Shown here one piece after another: positions 6,899-7,074 of a DNA stretch of 7,074 bases. A program made the translations under genes and the position numbers. Numbering within the stretch: position 1 is the first letter of the stretch; the number at the start of each line of letters is the position of its first letter. Source of the stretch: an uncultured Clostridia bacterium (lineage in GTDB: Bacteria > Bacillota > Clostridia > Christensenellales > Borkfalkiaceae); the NCBI GenBank assembly GCA_904501815.1, contig CAJGCN010000068.1, positions 1 through 7,074 on the forward strand, given 5' to 3'. Below the pieces are notes generated by a model. The model was given only the letters and a program-made list of their open reading frames with translations. It was not told the origin of the DNA and ran no database searches.

Positions 6899-7006
6899 TT
6901 AAAAGTTCAATAAAATCACCACGAAAAAGGCAAGAAATAAAGAAACGGCTTTTATCCAGAACTTAGAAATAAACAAATTTTTTAAAAATTGACCGAATTT
7001 TCTCAT
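6899..7006 (-). CDS. 35-residue single-span membrane protein, unidentified
   Basis: A short frame opens at ATG 7006-7004 and stops at TAA 6901-6899. An AAGGAG Shine-Dalgarno (7019-7014) lies 7 nt upstream, as good as that of any gene here, and the upstream gene's stop codon overlaps it, implying coupling. The product has a basic N-terminus (MRKFGQFLKN), then a hydrophobic span ending the protein: WIKAVSLFLAFFVVILLN (residues 17-34). The order suggests N-in topology with almost nothing outside. The span recalls the N-terminal anchor of YbbR/CdaR proteins (W-x-K-x-x-S-L-x-x-A), but no YbbR domain follows in any frame before aspartokinase. It may be a genuine small protein or the stub of a lost gene. 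Function unknown. Confidence 0.6.
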   Translation of the reverse strand: MRKFGQFLKNLFISKFWIKAVSLFLAFFVVILLNF

Positions 7007-7017
7007 TTTCTTTCTCC

Positions 7018-7074
7018 TTATTTGCGTTTTTTATCGGTAAGCAACATTTCTTGCCAGTAATAATCGTGCAACGC
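7018..7074 (-). CDS. 3' tail of an unidentified minus-strand gene (partial)
   Basis: From the right edge a minus frame stays open to a TAA at 7020-7018 and encodes ALHDYYWQEMLLTDKKRK. The lysine/arginine-rich last residues look like a natural C-terminus. The stop overlaps the start of the Shine-Dalgarno for the small membrane protein, which places this gene at the head of the visible cluster. Eighteen residues are too few to name a family. Confidence 0.55.
   Translation of the reverse strand, partial: ALHDYYWQEMLLTDKKRK

Noticed and set aside
6899..7006. DltX identity for the small membrane protein
   Set aside because: DltX proteins are about 50 residues and end in a conserved FIYNEF-like motif; this ends LLNF and no dlt gene is visible.

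Overview
The window looks like chromosomal DNA from a Gram-positive-type member of the Bacillota, probably a Clostridia-class anaerobe. The reasons are moderate GC by eye, strong AAGGAG-type ribosome binding sites, an LtaS-like polytopic phosphoglycerol transferase/sulfatase, a lipoprotein-type polysaccharide deacetylase, and a protein fold set usual in gut Clostridia. This placement is inference; no rRNA or marker gene is present. No tRNA, rRNA, CRISPR array, insertion sequence or integrase was seen.

Layout. The left edge may hold the last codons of a + strand gene, then a strong bidirectional terminator (42-75). A minus-strand sugar kinase of the N-acetylhexosamine 1-kinase (NahK)-like APH family follows (82-1182). 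It is divergent from a + strand NodB-domain polysaccharide deacetylase lipoprotein (1359-2201). The 176-bp gap between them carries a near-consensus minus-strand promoter whose -35 box is shared, on the opposite strand, with the likely deacetylase promoter. A small palindrome lies at the predicted transcription start of the kinase. A hairpin terminator (2212-2237) separates the deacetylase from a convergent minus-strand cluster.

That cluster fills 2253-7074 and reads right to left: the 3' tail of an unidentified gene, a 35-residue single-membrane-segment protein, a 109-nt leader with a hairpin against the ribosome binding site, an aspartokinase with two ACT domains, a 780-residue LtaS-like membrane sulfatase, and an alpha/beta hydrolase of the esterase/lipase type. 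Gaps of 17 and 14 bp and good ribosome binding sites make the last three a likely operon. The tail gene and the small protein are also tightly coupled, because the upstream stop codon abuts the Shine-Dalgarno.

Joint function. Four proteins fit envelope or carbohydrate work: amino-sugar activation, de-N-acetylation of glycan, glycerol-phosphate polymer transfer, and ester hydrolysis. Aspartokinase supplies aspartyl phosphate for lysine, diaminopimelate, threonine and methionine, so it links only indirectly to the wall. All five long genes belong to known families. The least explained parts are the small membrane protein at 6899-7006, the aspartokinase leader, and the shared-element divergent promoter. 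I did not find convincing evidence of a wholly new system here.
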